From contig NZ_MRBK01000020.1 in NCBI RefSeq assembly GCF_001969815.1, positions 44,428 through 108,427 on the forward strand: a stretch of DNA of 64,000 nt. The letters run 5' to 3'. The DNA is from Bacillus swezeyi. GTDB taxonomy: Bacteria; Bacillota; Bacilli; Bacillales; Bacillaceae. Under the pieces are notes generated by a model that searched no databases, had not been told where the DNA came from, and worked only from the letters and a program-made list of their open reading frames with translations. The stretch's first letter is position 1, and the number at the start of each line of letters is the position of its first letter. A program made the translations under genes and the position numbers. Of this stretch, positions 45,866 through 57,088 are shown one piece after another.

Positions 45866-46823
45866 TCTGAAGTTTTTCTTCGCTGAAAATCCACCCCGTA
45901 TAGGATGTGATCAAATCCAAATTGTCCCGTTCGATATGGGCGATGGCGACAAACGGATAGTGTCCTTTGCTGCGGTATCTCAAATCGATAAAACGGACTT
46001 CATAATGGTCTTTATACGTATCGATTTCCCATCTGTAAACCGGTGAGAAAGAGAGAAAGGCGGAAATGTTTTTATCCTGTTTCGCTGCTTTCATAACAGT
46101 TGATTCGGGCATCGGCACCCTGTTGAATGTATCGATGATGACGACGTTCCCTTCAATGCTTCTTCCGACGTGGAAAGCGGATTTAGTCTTGACGGCGATT
46201 CGCCACTGTCTGAATTTCATTGTCGGCGAAATGATAATTTCTTCAATATCATCAATTTTAGCGTGAAGCGACCGTTTGATTCTTCTTTGCATTAATAACC
46301 TCAGCAGGTAGTATCCCGCTAAGACGATATAAAGGGCCAAAAATGTATATCCTTGATGGGCGCCTGCAAGCCAAGCGGCAATCGCCACAAGATGGCTGGT
46401 GAAAATAAACGGATCAAATGTATTAATCAGACCGAGCGCCACCCATTTCTTTGAAAACGGTCTGACAGCCTGTGTCCCATATGCATTAAAGATATCAACG
46501 AACACATGGAGCGCGACTGCGGCAAGCGTCCACAGCCACAGATGAAGCAAGTTTGCTTCAGGGTAAAACAAAAACAGAATGCCCGGAATCATCAGCGACC
46601 AAGCGAGGACAGCGGGGATGGAATGCGTGAATCCCCTGTGGTGTCTTATATATACAGCATTATTTTTTAATTTTAAAATCGTATCAATATCCGGAGCCTG
46701 TGATCCGGCGATTGCCGCAATCATCACGGCCTGGGCCATTGAAGGATCCGTTCCGACGACGGGATCTAAAGTCGCAATGCCGCCGAGCGCAACCCCCATG
46801 ACAACATGTGTGCCAGTATCCAT
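45840..46823 (-). CDS. yfhP: YfhP, YdjM/DUF457 membrane protein
   Basis: 327 residues, N-terminal LexA-binding inner-membrane-associated hydrolase-like family (DUF457/YdjM): MDTGTHVVMGVALGG, DIDTILKLKN and HHRGFTHS histidines, five or so helices. The C-terminal cytoplasmic part is family-specific. ATG 46823 after AGGAGG; the longer frame to 46949 has no site. Divergent from mutY. Confidence 0.88.
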   Translation of the reverse strand: MDTGTHVVMGVALGGIATLDPVVGTDPSMAQAVMIAAIAGSQAPDIDTILKLKNNAVYIRHHRGFTHSIPAVLAWSLMIPGILFLFYPEANLLHLWLWTLAAVALHVFVDIFNAYGTQAVRPFSKKWVALGLINTFDPFIFTSHLVAIAAWLAGAHQGYTFLALYIVLAGYYLLRLLMQRRIKRSLHAKIDDIEEIIISPTMKFRQWRIAVKTKSAFHVGRSIEGNVVIIDTFNRVPMPESTVMKAAKQDKNISAFLSFSPVYRWEIDTYKDHYEVRFIDLRYRSKGHYPFVAIAHIERDNLDLITSYTGWIFSEEKLQKKLKLGSV

Positions 46824-47054
46824 TGGTGACCTCCTAATGGTGCTAGAAATCATGTTCAGCTTGCCCAAAAAGCAAATTCCAAAAGCAAAACCAAGAAGAG
46901 CAATGATATGGATCTTGCCTGAAATATTTAACGCTTTTGCTTTCCTCACTTTTAATGTAACATGTTATCGTATATGCATACAGTTTACAACAAAAAGCCG
47001 ATGCAGCAAAAGTATAGTATGTTAATGTGACGATGACCGGCAAGGAGAAGTTTC

Positions 47055-48140
47055 ATGAATGATTTAGAAAAGAAATTAGAGCAAAAGAACATTAAACAGT
47101 TTCAAGAAGATTTAATTTCTTGGTATGAAAAAGAAAAACGGGATCTGCCTTGGCGTTTAGACAGCGATCCTTATAAGGTATGGGTTTCTGAGGTGATGCT
47201 TCAGCAGACAAGGGTGGATACCGTTATCCCGTATTTCAATAACTTCATTGAAAAATTTCCGAACGTAGAGGCGCTTGCTGAAGCTGACGAAGAAAAAGTG
47301 CTTAAAGCATGGGAAGGACTGGGATACTATTCAAGGGTCCGGAATCTGCAAAGCGCAGTCAAAGAAGTCCATGAACGATACGGAGGAGCGGTTCCGTCTT
47401 CAAAAGAGGAATTTGGCGGTCTAAAAGGCGTCGGCCCTTACACAAGAGGGGCGGTGCTGAGCATTGCCTACGATCAGCCGATTCCGGCGGTCGACGGCAA
47501 CGTCATGCGGGTGATGTCGCGAATTGTTTCTGTATGGGATGATATCGCAAAACCAAAAACAAAAACGGTGTTTGAAAAAATTGTCGAAGCCTTTATTTCA
47601 AAAGAAAAACCGTCTGAATTCAATCAGGGGCTGATGGAGCTCGGAGCGGTTATTTGCACTCCGAAATCGCCTTCCTGCCTTCTCTGTCCCGTCCGCGAAC
47701 ATTGTTCCGCGTTTGCAGAAGGCTGTGAAAAAGAGCTTCCGGTCAAAAGCAAAAAGAAGAAACCGTCTCTCAAAAGCCTGGCTGCCGTAGTCCTCACTGA
47801 TGAAGAAGGATACCTTTACATCCATAAAAGACCTGGACGCGGCCTGTTAGCGAATCTTTGGGAATTTCCAAATACCGAAACAGAAAAGGGTCTCAAACCC
47901 GAACGTGAGCAGCTTGCCGCCTTCTTAAAAGAAGAAGCCGGGGTTGAGGCGGAAATCGGCCCGCTTGAAGGGGTCGTTGAACATGTCTTTACCCACCTTG
48001 TCTGGAACATCTCCGTGTTTTTCGGGAAAACAATGAACAAGCCGGATGAATCCTACTTGAAAAGGGTAACGAAAGAAGAGCTTGAAGAATACGCTTTCCC
48101 GGTTTCGCATCAGAAAATATGGAATATGTATATGAAATAG
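47055..48140 (+). CDS. mutY: MutY, A/G-specific adenine glycosylase
   Basis: 361 residues. HhH-GPD glycosylase core ([16 protein letters not shown], catalytic Asp in AVDGNV; early Glu in [11 protein letters not shown]), a 4Fe-4S cluster with C-x6-C-x2-C-x5-C in [17 protein letters not shown], and a C-terminal Nudix-like domain (about 245-361) that recognises 8-oxoG. Removes A opposite 8-oxoG. ATG with AAGGAGAAG upstream. Confidence 0.95.
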   Translation: MNDLEKKLEQKNIKQFQEDLISWYEKEKRDLPWRLDSDPYKVWVSEVMLQQTRVDTVIPYFNNFIEKFPNVEALAEADEEKVLKAWEGLGYYSRVRNLQSAVKEVHERYGGAVPSSKEEFGGLKGVGPYTRGAVLSIAYDQPIPAVDGNVMRVMSRIVSVWDDIAKPKTKTVFEKIVEAFISKEKPSEFNQGLMELGAVICTPKSPSCLLCPVREHCSAFAEGCEKELPVKSKKKKPSLKSLAAVVLTDEEGYLYIHKRPGRGLLANLWEFPNTETEKGLKPEREQLAAFLKEEAGVEAEIGPLEGVVEHVFTHLVWNISVFFGKTMNKPDESYLKRVTKEELEEYAFPVSHQKIWNMYMK

Positions 48141-48165
48141 GCAGCTTGACTGTGCATGCTGCCCA

Positions 48166-48390
48166 TTAGTCATATGGAATGTCTGTGCCGTGCGTATAGT
48201 CGGCTTCATGGCGGTGCAATCCGCCTCTTGCTTGGATTTCTTTGACAACTTCCAAGTATTCGGCATGTCCTTCCTCATTTAAGAAGGGCATCATTTGCTG
48301 GAAGGCGTGGTGGAAAAAGAGAAGTTCTGTTTCCTTCCACTCATGCTTCGGGGTCTGATCAAGTTCACTCATGTCCCGTCCTACGTACAT
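48166..48390 (-). CDS. yfhS: YfhS, small protein
   Basis: 74 residues (MYVGRDMSELDQTPKHEWKE, ending HGTDIPYD), matching B. subtilis YfhS. Hydrophilic; in B. subtilis sporulation-linked, role unclear. GGAGG lies upstream of the ATG. A short GGCAGC/GCTGCC hairpin separates it from mutY. Confidence 0.88.
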   Translation of the reverse strand: MYVGRDMSELDQTPKHEWKETELLFFHHAFQQMMPFLNEEGHAEYLEVVKEIQARGGLHRHEADYTHGTDIPYD

Positions 48391-48415
48391 AAGGCGAAAG
48401 CCTCCTTTTTGATGA

Positions 48416-49222
<807 letters not shown>

Positions 49223-49238
49223 TTATTTTTGGCCAAAG

Positions 49239-49269
49239 TGAATAGGATATCAGCCTCCTGCACAATCTA
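49239..49269 (+). promoter_or_regulatory. SigG-type promoter of sspE
   Basis: TGAATA, 18-nt spacer, CAATCTA; agrees with forespore sigma-G consensus. It starts 17 nt after the fabL stop. Confidence 0.7.
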
Positions 49270-49291
49270 ATTGTCGTGGAGGTGATATACA

Positions 49292-49465
49292 ATGGCTAAC
49301 CAACAACAACAACAATCCAAAACAAACGCACAAAAAGTAAGACAACAAAACCAAGCTTCTGCACAAGGTGGTCAGTTCGGCACTGAATTTGCCAGCGAAA
49401 CTGACGCGCAGCAAGTTAGAAAAAATAACCAGCAAGCTGAGCAAAACAAACAGCAAAACAGCTAA
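49292..49465 (+). CDS. sspE: SspE, gamma-type small acid-soluble spore protein
   Basis: 57 residues, Gln/Asn-rich (MANQQQQQSKTNAQKVRQQN, then the GPR cleavage-type GQFGTEFASETDAQQVRKNN, ending QNKQQNS). It stores amino acids in the spore, cut by GPR protease on germination. B. subtilis SspE has about 84 residues with two internal repeats; here only one GQFGTEFASETxAQQVR unit remains. GTGGAGGTG upstream. Confidence 0.93.
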   Translation: MANQQQQQSKTNAQKVRQQNQASAQGGQFGTEFASETDAQQVRKNNQQAEQNKQQNS

Positions 49466-49480
49466 TCACTGAAACAGGAA

Positions 49481-49515
49481 AAAGCACTTCACCATCGGAT
49501 GAGGTGCTTTTTTCT
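49481..49515 (+). terminator. Terminator after sspE
   Basis: AAAAGCACTTCA/TGAGGTGCTTTT stem with T run. Confidence 0.9.
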
Positions 49516-49637
49516 TTTAGCTCTGCGGTCCGACAAAATTTCCGATTCTTAGGCACAATCAGTCAAAGGACATTCTGAAGGTATAGAGAAATGATACATA
49601 GGCAATAAATGGAGTAGTGATAGAATGGAGGATCTGA

Positions 49638-49883
49638 ATGCCGGAATTTGAAAATTTGGTTCAGGGGCAGATGGAGATTATGGATGAGCTGTTGTATCTT
49701 CAATCCGAGATCGAGAGGTGTCAGGCGATCGAAAAAGAATTTGCGTCTCTTGAAAAAAAAGCGCAGCTTTCAGCGATTCGGGAAGAGATATCTCAAAAAC
49801 GAAAAGATCTTGCTGCTATTCAGGATTTGTTTCAAAAGCAGACGGAGCAGGTGATTCAAGCTTATCAAAAAATTGAAGCGTGA
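49638..49883 (+). CDS. ygaB: YgaB, small coiled-coil protein
   Basis: 81 residues, helical and highly charged, coiled-coil prone (MDELLYLQSEIERCQAIEKE). Matches Bacillus YgaB by position and sequence feel. Function unknown. ATG with TGGAGGATC upstream. Followed by a hairpin (49911-49934) resembling a terminator. Confidence 0.85.
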   Translation: MPEFENLVQGQMEIMDELLYLQSEIERCQAIEKEFASLEKKAQLSAIREEISQKRKDLAAIQDLFQKQTEQVIQAYQKIEA

Positions 49884-49910
49884 GTCTCTCTTTATAGCTA
49901 CCTTAAAAGG

Positions 49911-49940
49911 AGCCATTCCTGATCCGGAGTGGCTGTTTTA
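49911..49940 (+). terminator. Terminator after ygaB
   Basis: AGCCATTCC/GGAGTGGCT stem (one G-U) followed by a T-rich tail. Confidence 0.75.
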
Positions 49941-50045
49941 TTTTCATTTTTTATTTTCAAACGTTATAATAAATAAAAGAACTGTCGGACAGGCAATGTG
50001 ACACACTGACTTGTAAGGCTTTTGCAAAGAAAGTAGGGGAGAAAC

Positions 50046-50576
50046 ATGGACTTTCCCAAGGAAGGAGAAACCATTCAAATTCATAGCTATAAGCACAATG
50101 GGCAAATCCATCGGATATGGAGTGAAACGACGATTTTAAAAGCAACGGAATTGTGCATCATCGGCGCCAATGACCGGACAATGGTCACAGAATCTGACGG
50201 CCGGACATGGGTGACGCGAGAGCCCGCAATTTGTTATTTCCATGCAAAGCAGTGGTTTAATGTCATCGGCATGCTTCGTGAAGACGGGATTTATTACTAT
50301 TGCAATATCAGCTCGCCATTTGCTTTGGATGATGAAGCCATCAAATACATCGACTATGATCTGGACGTGAAGGTCTTTCCGGATATGACGTATCATATCC
50401 TTGATGAAGATGAATATGCCGATCATAAAAAGGCGATGAATTATCCGAAGGAAATAGACGGCATTTTAAGATTCCACTTAAATACATTGCTGCATTGGAT
50501 TCATCAGAGAAAAGGCCCGTTTGCTTCAGAGTTTATCGATATTTGGTATGAACGGTTTTTGCATTATACAAAATAA
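50046..50576 (+). CDS. ygaC: YgaC/Ntdp, DUF402 nucleoside phosphatase
   Basis: 176 residues, DUF402 family. Staphylococcal and Bacillus members (Ntdp) hydrolyse nucleoside tri- and diphosphates. Conserved blocks: WNETT-like [29 protein letters not shown] with metal-binding acids. ATG after AGTAGGGGAG. Confidence 0.88.
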   Translation: MDFPKEGETIQIHSYKHNGQIHRIWSETTILKATELCIIGANDRTMVTESDGRTWVTREPAICYFHAKQWFNVIGMLREDGIYYYCNISSPFALDDEAIKYIDYDLDVKVFPDMTYHILDEDEYADHKKAMNYPKEIDGILRFHLNTLLHWIHQRKGPFASEFIDIWYERFLHYTK

Positions 50577-50577
50577 G

Positions 50578-50610
50578 CCAAAAAACCTGTTGAACCTCAA
50601 CAGGTTTTTT
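50578..50610 (+). terminator. Terminator after ygaC
   Basis: AAAACCTGTTGA/TCAACAGGTTTT stem with T run. Confidence 0.9.
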
Positions 50611-50653
50611 GCAGTGAACTCACACCATCAATATAAAGAGGGGGGGATGACGT

Positions 50654-52396
50654 GTGGGTGTAATCAAAAGGTATATGGAATTTGTCAAGCCATATAAATG
50701 GAAAATCATCTTGACGGTTCTGATTGGTATTATAAAATTCTCTATTCCGCTTGCGATTCCGCTTCTGCTGAAATATGTTGTGGATGATATCATTCAGGGA
50801 AGCGGAACCGTTGAAGAAAAAACATCCACCTTATTTATCGTAATGGCGGTCATGTTCGCCATTTTTTTGGTGCTTAGGCCGCCGGTCGAATATTATAGGC
50901 AGTATTTCGCACAATGGACGGCGAGCAAGGTGCTGTATGATATCAGGGACAGGCTTTTTTCCCACATTCAAAAATTGAGCCTCAGGTATTATGCGAATAC
51001 ACGCACTGGTGAAATCATTTCAAGGGTGATCAATGATGTTGAGCAAACGAAGGAATTTGTCATTATTGGTCTTATGAATGTATGGCTTGACGTCATGACG
51101 ATTTTTATCGCCATCACCATTATGCTGACGATGGATGTGAAATTGACGCTGATTTCGATCGTGCTGTTCCCGCTTTACGGGCTGTCTGTCAAATTTTTCT
51201 ACGGCAGGCTCAGAACCTTGACGAGGGAGCGTTCACAGGCTTTGGCCGAAGTGCAGGGCCATCTTCATGAAAGGGTTCAGGGGATGCCTGTTATCAGAAG
51301 CTTTGCCATCGAAGATCATGAACAAAAGCAGTTTGATCATGAGAATGGCAATTTTCTCGGAAAGGCTATCCGCCATACGGCTTGGAACGCGAAAACGTTT
51401 GCCGTTGTCAATACGATTACCGATCTTGCCCCGCTGATCATCATTACGGTCGCCGGTTATCATGTGATTCACGGGTCCCTGACGGTGGGAACGATGGTGG
51501 CGTTTTTCGGCTATATCGAACGCCTCTACAATCCATTGCGTCGCCTGATCAATTCGTCGACGACATTAACCCAATCCATCGCGTCCATGGATAGGCTGTT
51601 TGAATTTATTGATGAGCCGTATGAATTGAAAGATAAACCGAATGCCGTGAATGCAGATCGTTTAAAAGGAATGATCGAATTTAAGAATGTCTCGTTTCAA
51701 TATGAAAAAACGGATGAAATGATCTTGCAAAACCTCTCTCTAAAAGCCGAGCAGGGAGAAACGATCGCACTTGTCGGGATGAGCGGGGGCGGAAAATCAA
51801 CGCTTGTCAGCCTGATTCCGAGATTCTACGATGTCACTGCCGGAAACTTATATATTGATGGGATCGATGTGCGGGACTATCAGGCGCGAAGCTTAAGAAA
51901 CCAGGTCGGCATGGTGCTTCAGGACACCTTTTTGTTCAGCGAATCGATCCGCGAAAACATTTCCATCGGAAATCCGGAAGCATCAATGGAAGAAATCATT
52001 GAAGCGGCAAAAGCTGCAAATGCCCACGATTTTATCATGGAGCTGCCGGGCGGCTATGATACAAAGGTTGGAGAAAGAGGAGTAAAACTATCCGGAGGAC
52101 AGAAACAGCGGATTTCAATTGCAAGGGTGTTCCTGAAGAACCCGCCACTGTTAATTTTGGATGAAGCTACTTCAGCGCTTGACCTTGAGAGCGAACACTA
52201 CATTCAGGAAGCGATGGAAAAGCTCGCAAAAGACCGGACGACTTTTATTGTTGCCCACAGACTGTCAACTATTACTCACGCAGATAAAATCGTTGTCATC
52301 GAAAACGGACAGGTCGCAGAAGCCGGCACGCATGAGGAATTAATGAACCGAGACGGCCATTACAAACATCTATTCACAATCCAAAAATTAAGCTGA
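50654..52396 (+). CDS. ygaD: YgaD, multidrug-type ABC exporter (fused TMD-NBD)
   Basis: 580 residues: six-helix membrane domain (about 15-310) and nucleotide-binding domain (about 340-580) with Walker [10 protein letters not shown], signature LSGGQKQR, Walker [13 protein letters not shown] and H-loop AHRLST. Half-transporter that should work as a homodimer or with a partner. Substrate unknown. GTG start ([10 protein letters not shown]) after GGGGGGATGA. Confidence 0.93.
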   Translation: MGVIKRYMEFVKPYKWKIILTVLIGIIKFSIPLAIPLLLKYVVDDIIQGSGTVEEKTSTLFIVMAVMFAIFLVLRPPVEYYRQYFAQWTASKVLYDIRDRLFSHIQKLSLRYYANTRTGEIISRVINDVEQTKEFVIIGLMNVWLDVMTIFIAITIMLTMDVKLTLISIVLFPLYGLSVKFFYGRLRTLTRERSQALAEVQGHLHERVQGMPVIRSFAIEDHEQKQFDHENGNFLGKAIRHTAWNAKTFAVVNTITDLAPLIIITVAGYHVIHGSLTVGTMVAFFGYIERLYNPLRRLINSSTTLTQSIASMDRLFEFIDEPYELKDKPNAVNADRLKGMIEFKNVSFQYEKTDEMILQNLSLKAEQGETIALVGMSGGGKSTLVSLIPRFYDVTAGNLYIDGIDVRDYQARSLRNQVGMVLQDTFLFSESIRENISIGNPEASMEEIIEAAKAANAHDFIMELPGGYDTKVGERGVKLSGGQKQRISIARVFLKNPPLLILDEATSALDLESEHYIQEAMEKLAKDRTTFIVAHRLSTITHADKIVVIENGQVAEAGTHEELMNRDGHYKHLFTIQKLS

Positions 52397-52403
52397 ATCG
52401 TCA

Positions 52404-52450
52404 GAAAGCCTGACTTTCGTTTGAATCCAAACGGAGGTCGGGCTTTTTTC
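52404..52450 (+). terminator. Terminator after ygaD
   Basis: AAAGCCTGAC... pairs with ...GTCGGGCTTT over about 18 bp, then T run. Confidence 0.88.
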
Positions 52451-52525
52451 TCGTTATAAATTTCGTTCATATTTCCTAGCTTGTCTAAATACAATTTAAA
52501 AAATACAAGCTCCGGAGGTGTATAA

Positions 52526-53509
52526 GTGACAAAAGAAAAATTGCTTGAAGTATCGGATTTATCTATTTCGTTTCAAAAGAAAAAAACCGAAATCCCGATT
52601 GTTCAAGGCGTTTCTTTCACAATCCATCATGGAGAAATCACTGGAGTAGTCGGGGAGTCAGGCTGCGGCAAAAGCGTCACATCTTTGGCATTGATGGGGC
52701 TGAACGCAAATACCAATACAACGGGCCGGATTCTGTTTCAGAAAAAAGATCTTCTCCTGCAGTCTGATAAAGAATGGAGACATATGCGCGGCAATGAATT
52801 AGCGATGATTTTTCAAGAGCCAATGACCTCTCTCAACCCTCTTTTTACAATAGGCGATCAACTGACAGAAGCACTCTCCAGCCATACACACATTCAAAGA
52901 AAAGAAGCGAACAAACAAGCCGTTCAAATGCTTGAAACCGTCGGCCTTCCGAGGCCCAGCCAGCTGCTGAAGCAGTATCCCCACGAACTGTCGGGCGGAA
53001 TGAGGCAGCGGGTCATGATCGCGATGGCTTTAATCTGTGAGCCGAAGCTGCTGATTGCCGATGAGCCGACAACAGCTCTTGATGTGACAATCCAAGCGCA
53101 GATTCTCTCTCTTTTGAAAAAAATGAATGCCGAATTTAAGACGGCGATTCTGCTGATCACCCATGATCTCGGCGTCGTCCACAACATTTGCGGGCGGGTG
53201 ATGATCATGTATGCCGGCCGCATAGTTGAAGAAGGCAGTGTCAAAGCCATTTTTGACAGTCCGAAACATCCTTATACGAAAGGTCTTTTCGCCTCGATTC
53301 CCGCATTTACCAGCAAATCTGAAAGGCTGTCTTCAATTGAGGGGCAGGTGCCAAGGCCGGGGGCGATCAAAAAAGGCTGCATGTTTGCGCCAAGATGCCC
53401 TCACAAAATTGAGCGCTGCATTCAGGAGGAGCCGAATTTGAGCAAACTGGCAGATGATCATTCAGTAAGGTGCTTTCTCTTTGAGGAGGAAGGTGGGGCA
53501 AATGGATAA
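52526..53509 (+). CDS. Peptide ABC transporter ATPase (OppD/AppD/DppD type)
   Basis: 327 residues. Walker A GESGCGKS, signature LSGGMRQR, Walker B LLIADEPTTALD, and the C-terminal oligopeptide/dipeptide extension with Cys-rich PRCPHKIERC motif (about 285-310, an Fe-S-type cysteine set in Opp/App ATPases). First gene of a five-gene D-F-A-B-C operon. GTG start after CCGGAGGTG. Overlaps next gene by 8 nt. Confidence 0.92.
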   Translation: MTKEKLLEVSDLSISFQKKKTEIPIVQGVSFTIHHGEITGVVGESGCGKSVTSLALMGLNANTNTTGRILFQKKDLLLQSDKEWRHMRGNELAMIFQEPMTSLNPLFTIGDQLTEALSSHTHIQRKEANKQAVQMLETVGLPRPSQLLKQYPHELSGGMRQRVMIAMALICEPKLLIADEPTTALDVTIQAQILSLLKKMNAEFKTAILLITHDLGVVHNICGRVMIMYAGRIVEEGSVKAIFDSPKHPYTKGLFASIPAFTSKSERLSSIEGQVPRPGAIKKGCMFAPRCPHKIERCIQEEPNLSKLADDHSVRCFLFEEEGGANG

Positions 53510-54458
53510 TGAACTTTTGCGCGTCAACAGGCTGAAAACGCATTATTCGGCTGCCCGAAATAAAACGGTCAAGGCGGTAGATGACGTCTCATTTTCAGTC
53601 AAAAAAGGCGAGATCTTGGGCATTGTCGGTGAATCGGGATGCGGAAAATCAACATTGGGAAAATCCATACTGCGGCTGACTGAACCGACTTCAGGCAAGG
53701 TGACATTTCTCGGAAGGGAGCTCACTGGGCTTGATGCAAAAGAGCTGCGCAGGATGAGGCGGCATTTTCAAATGATTTTTCAAGATCCGTATGCCTCATT
53801 AAATCCGCGCATGAAAATCAAAGATATTTTAGAAGAACCGCTGATTGTTCATCGTTTAGGAACGAAAGCGGAGCGGAAAGAAGTCGTCCGTTCGATGCTC
53901 GAGATCGTTGGGATGGATGATTCGTATGGAGAGCGTTATGCTCATCAATTCAGCGGGGGACAGAGGCAAAGGATCGGGATTGCGAAAGCGCTGATCACCA
54001 AACCGAAATTGATCATCGCCGATGAACCCGTATCCGCGCTTGATGTATCTGTTCAGGCGCAAATCCTCAATTTATTATCTGATCTGCAGGAAGCATTTTC
54101 CTTAACCTTTCTCTTTATTTCTCATGATCTTGGGGTTGTTCGCTATATCAGCGACCGGGTCGCTGTCATGTATTTTGGAAAAATCGTCGAAGTGTCAGAT
54201 GCTGAAACATTATTTAGAGAACCGAAGCATCCTTACACAGAAGCTCTTTTAGCGGCTGTTCCGGTTATCGGCAAAGGGCAGGCTAATGAAGCGATGCTGG
54301 AGGGGGACGCTCCGGATGCAAGCGGGAAAGGATGCCCTTTCTACGGGCGGTGTACTAAGCGCGAAGCGGTATGCAGGGAATCGGAGCCTTTCCTGGATGA
54401 AATATCGGAAGGGCATTATGCGGCATGCCATTTAAATAACAGGAGGGCTATAGAATGA
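53502..54458 (+). CDS. Peptide ABC transporter ATPase (OppF/AppF type)
   Basis: 318 residues, second ATPase of the transporter: Walker A GESGCGKS, signature FSGGQRQR, Walker B LIIADEPVSALD, and the C-terminal Cys motif FYGRCTKREAVC. ATG 53502 (MDNELLRV) after AGGTGGGG. A longer frame from 53481 is not needed. Overlaps the SBP gene by ATGA. Confidence 0.92.
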   Translation: MDNELLRVNRLKTHYSAARNKTVKAVDDVSFSVKKGEILGIVGESGCGKSTLGKSILRLTEPTSGKVTFLGRELTGLDAKELRRMRRHFQMIFQDPYASLNPRMKIKDILEEPLIVHRLGTKAERKEVVRSMLEIVGMDDSYGERYAHQFSGGQRQRIGIAKALITKPKLIIADEPVSALDVSVQAQILNLLSDLQEAFSLTFLFISHDLGVVRYISDRVAVMYFGKIVEVSDAETLFREPKHPYTEALLAAVPVIGKGQANEAMLEGDAPDASGKGCPFYGRCTKREAVCRESEPFLDEISEGHYAACHLNNRRAIE

Positions 54459-56053
54459 AAAGAAAAAGCTGGTTAAAAGGATTGGGGATTATGCTGATCA
54501 TTTCCGCTTTCTTAATGGGGTGCTCGGGTAAAGAGAGCGAAAAAGACGGCGGCGGGGCGAAAAATGAAAAAGATACACTCATTGTTGGCAGAGGCGGTGA
54601 TTCAACTTCGCTTGATCCGATCACGACAACTGAAGGAGAGGCATTTAAAGTAACCATCAACATGTTTGAAACATTGCTCAACTACGGGGAGCAGGACACA
54701 ACGCTTAAGGAAGGGCTTGCGGTTAAATGGGATGCTTCAGATGACGGTCTGACATACACGCTTGAGCTGAGAAAAGGCGTGAAATTCCATGACGGAACCG
54801 ATTTTAATGCAGAAGCTGTCAAATATAATTTTGAACGATGGATGAATGGGGACGAAGAAAAATTTCCTTACTACGGCATGTTTGGAGGCTATAAAAAAGA
54901 TGATGGGCATGTCATTAAAGAAATAAAAGTCCTTGACGATCATAAAATCCAATTTCTTTTAAAACGCCCTCAGGCGCCGTTTTTAAAGAACCTTGCGATG
55001 ACTTCCTTTGGGATTGCAAGCCCGGCAGCAATTGAAAAATACGGGGATAAATTCAGAGAACACCCCGTCGGCACGGGCCCTTATAAATTTGCAGAATGGA
55101 AGCCGAACGACCGGATTGTCCTTGAAAAATTTGAAGACTATTGGGATCAAGACAAGCCGAAATTGAAAAAGATCATTTTCAGAGCCATTCCTGAAAACTC
55201 AGCCCGCCTGAATGCGCTTAAGACAGGCGAAATCGATTTAATGGACGGTGTAAATCCGTCAGATATTGAAAGTATTAAAGCAGACGCCAATCTGAAAATT
55301 TTTGAAAGACCTTCGATGAATGTCGGCTACCTCGGGCTGACCACAACAAGAAAGCCGCTCGACAATAAGCTTGTGCGCCAGGCGTTAAATCACGCTGTTG
55401 ATAAACAGGCGATCATCGATTCTTTCTATGGAGGGCTTGCCGAACCGGCAAAAAATCCGCTTCCTCCGTCGCTGGAAGGCTATCATGAGCAAGTCCAGCC
55501 TTATCCGTATGACCTTGAAAAGGCAAAAGAGCTTTTGAAAAAAGCCGGATATCCGGACGGATTTAAGATGCAGCTGTGGGCAATGCCTGTTCCGCGTCCA
55601 TATATGCCGGACGGTATGAAAATCGCCGAAGTGATACAATCAAGCTTTGAAAAGATCGGAGTCAAAGCGGAAATCGTCACCTATGACTGGGCCACATATA
55701 TAGACAGAGTCAGCAAAGGTGAAGCCGATTCGTTTTTGATGGGATGGACCGGGGACAACGGCGATCCGGATAACTTTATCTACACACTGCTCGATAAAGA
55801 CAATATCGGCGGAAACAACTATACGTATTTCAGCAATGACAAGCTTCATGACATGTTAATCGAGGCTCAGTCAGATCCTGATCAAAAGAAGAGAAATAAG
55901 CTTTATGAAAAAGCGCAGGAGCTCATTCATGAAGAATCGCCTTGGGTTCCGCTTGTCCACTCGACACCGATTTTGGCCGGTGCAAAAGAAATTGAAGGAT
56001 ATGTCCCGCACCCGACAGGAAGTGAAGTATTATCCGGCGTAGAGTTTAAATAG
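54455..56053 (+). CDS. Peptide-binding lipoprotein (SBP family 5)
   Basis: 532 residues; lipobox LMGC (Cys about 23), then SBP_bac_5 fold (RGGDSTSLDPITTTEGEAF, HPVGTGPYKFAEW, PRPYMPDGM). Outer-face lipoprotein that binds oligopeptides or a related ligand such as glutathione or nickel chelates. Exact ligand is not deducible. Third gene of the operon. Confidence 0.92.
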   Translation: MKRKSWLKGLGIMLIISAFLMGCSGKESEKDGGGAKNEKDTLIVGRGGDSTSLDPITTTEGEAFKVTINMFETLLNYGEQDTTLKEGLAVKWDASDDGLTYTLELRKGVKFHDGTDFNAEAVKYNFERWMNGDEEKFPYYGMFGGYKKDDGHVIKEIKVLDDHKIQFLLKRPQAPFLKNLAMTSFGIASPAAIEKYGDKFREHPVGTGPYKFAEWKPNDRIVLEKFEDYWDQDKPKLKKIIFRAIPENSARLNALKTGEIDLMDGVNPSDIESIKADANLKIFERPSMNVGYLGLTTTRKPLDNKLVRQALNHAVDKQAIIDSFYGGLAEPAKNPLPPSLEGYHEQVQPYPYDLEKAKELLKKAGYPDGFKMQLWAMPVPRPYMPDGMKIAEVIQSSFEKIGVKAEIVTYDWATYIDRVSKGEADSFLMGWTGDNGDPDNFIYTLLDKDNIGGNNYTYFSNDKLHDMLIEAQSDPDQKKRNKLYEKAQELIHEESPWVPLVHSTPILAGAKEIEGYVPHPTGSEVLSGVEFK

Positions 56054-56074
56054 TTCACAAGGTGGTGACAGCCA

Positions 56075-57076
56075 TTGCTTGCTTACTGTTTAAAACGGAC
56101 CGTCATGCTGATCCCCGTTCTGATCGGCATGACACTGGTCGTTTTTTCGATCATCCGCTTTATTCCCGGCAACCCGGCCCAGGTGATTCTCGGCCAGCGA
56201 GCGACAAAGGAGGCGGTCGAGCAGCTGACCATTCAGCTCGGTCTTGATCAGCCTTGGTATATGCAATACGGAAGATATATCGGAGATTTGCTGAAAGGGG
56301 ATTTAGGCACTTCAATCCGCACGGGAGCGGCGATAACAAAAGAAATGCAGCCGTATTTAGCCGCCACTCTCGAACTTGCTTTTTTCGCCATGGTGATCGC
56401 GGTGTTTATCGGCGTAAATGCCGGAATCATCAGCGCGTGGTTTAAGAACTCTGTGTTTGACTATATCGCCATGCTGGTTGCTTTAATCGGGGTGTCCATG
56501 CCGATATTTTGGCTGGGATTAATGGGACAATGGTTTTTTTCAATTGAACTTGGCTGGCTGCCAACGACTGGAAGGGAAAATGTCAGAAATCCGGTTGAAG
56601 CCGTCACCTACATTCATACGATCGATACATTATGGCATGGAAGATTAGATCAGTTTATTGAAACGATCCGCCATTTAGTCTTGCCGGGAACAGCTCTTGC
56701 CACCATACCGGCGGCGATCATCGCGAGAATTACGAGAGCGAGTATGATAGAGGTCCTTCAGTCTGATTATATCCGTACTGCAAAAGCAAAAGGCGTTCAT
56801 ATGCCTTTCGTGATCTATAAGCACGGCTTAAAAAATGCTTTTATTCCGATCCTTACTGTCATTGGTCTGCAAACAGGACTTTTACTAGGCGGTGCCATTC
56901 TGACGGAGACGATTTTTGCCTGGCCGGGCATCGGCCGCTACATTTACGATGCGATCAGTTACCGCGACTACCCGGTGATTCAATCGGGGATCCTCGTGAT
57001 CGCCTTCATCTTCGTGATGATCAATTTTATCGTTGATCTGCTTTATGCCGTCATCGATCCGAGAATTAAATATTAG
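56075..57076 (+). CDS. Peptide ABC transporter permease B
   Basis: 333 residues, six helices, binding-protein-dependent inner membrane component with EAA-loop-like IRTAKAKGVHMPFVIYKHGLKN. TTG start 56075 (MLAYCLKRTVM) after AAGGTGG. Partner of the following permease. Confidence 0.92.
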   Translation: MLAYCLKRTVMLIPVLIGMTLVVFSIIRFIPGNPAQVILGQRATKEAVEQLTIQLGLDQPWYMQYGRYIGDLLKGDLGTSIRTGAAITKEMQPYLAATLELAFFAMVIAVFIGVNAGIISAWFKNSVFDYIAMLVALIGVSMPIFWLGLMGQWFFSIELGWLPTTGRENVRNPVEAVTYIHTIDTLWHGRLDQFIETIRHLVLPGTALATIPAAIIARITRASMIEVLQSDYIRTAKAKGVHMPFVIYKHGLKNAFIPILTVIGLQTGLLLGGAILTETIFAWPGIGRYIYDAISYRDYPVIQSGILVIAFIFVMINFIVDLLYAVIDPRIKY

Positions 57077-57088
57077 GAGGCGGAGAAT

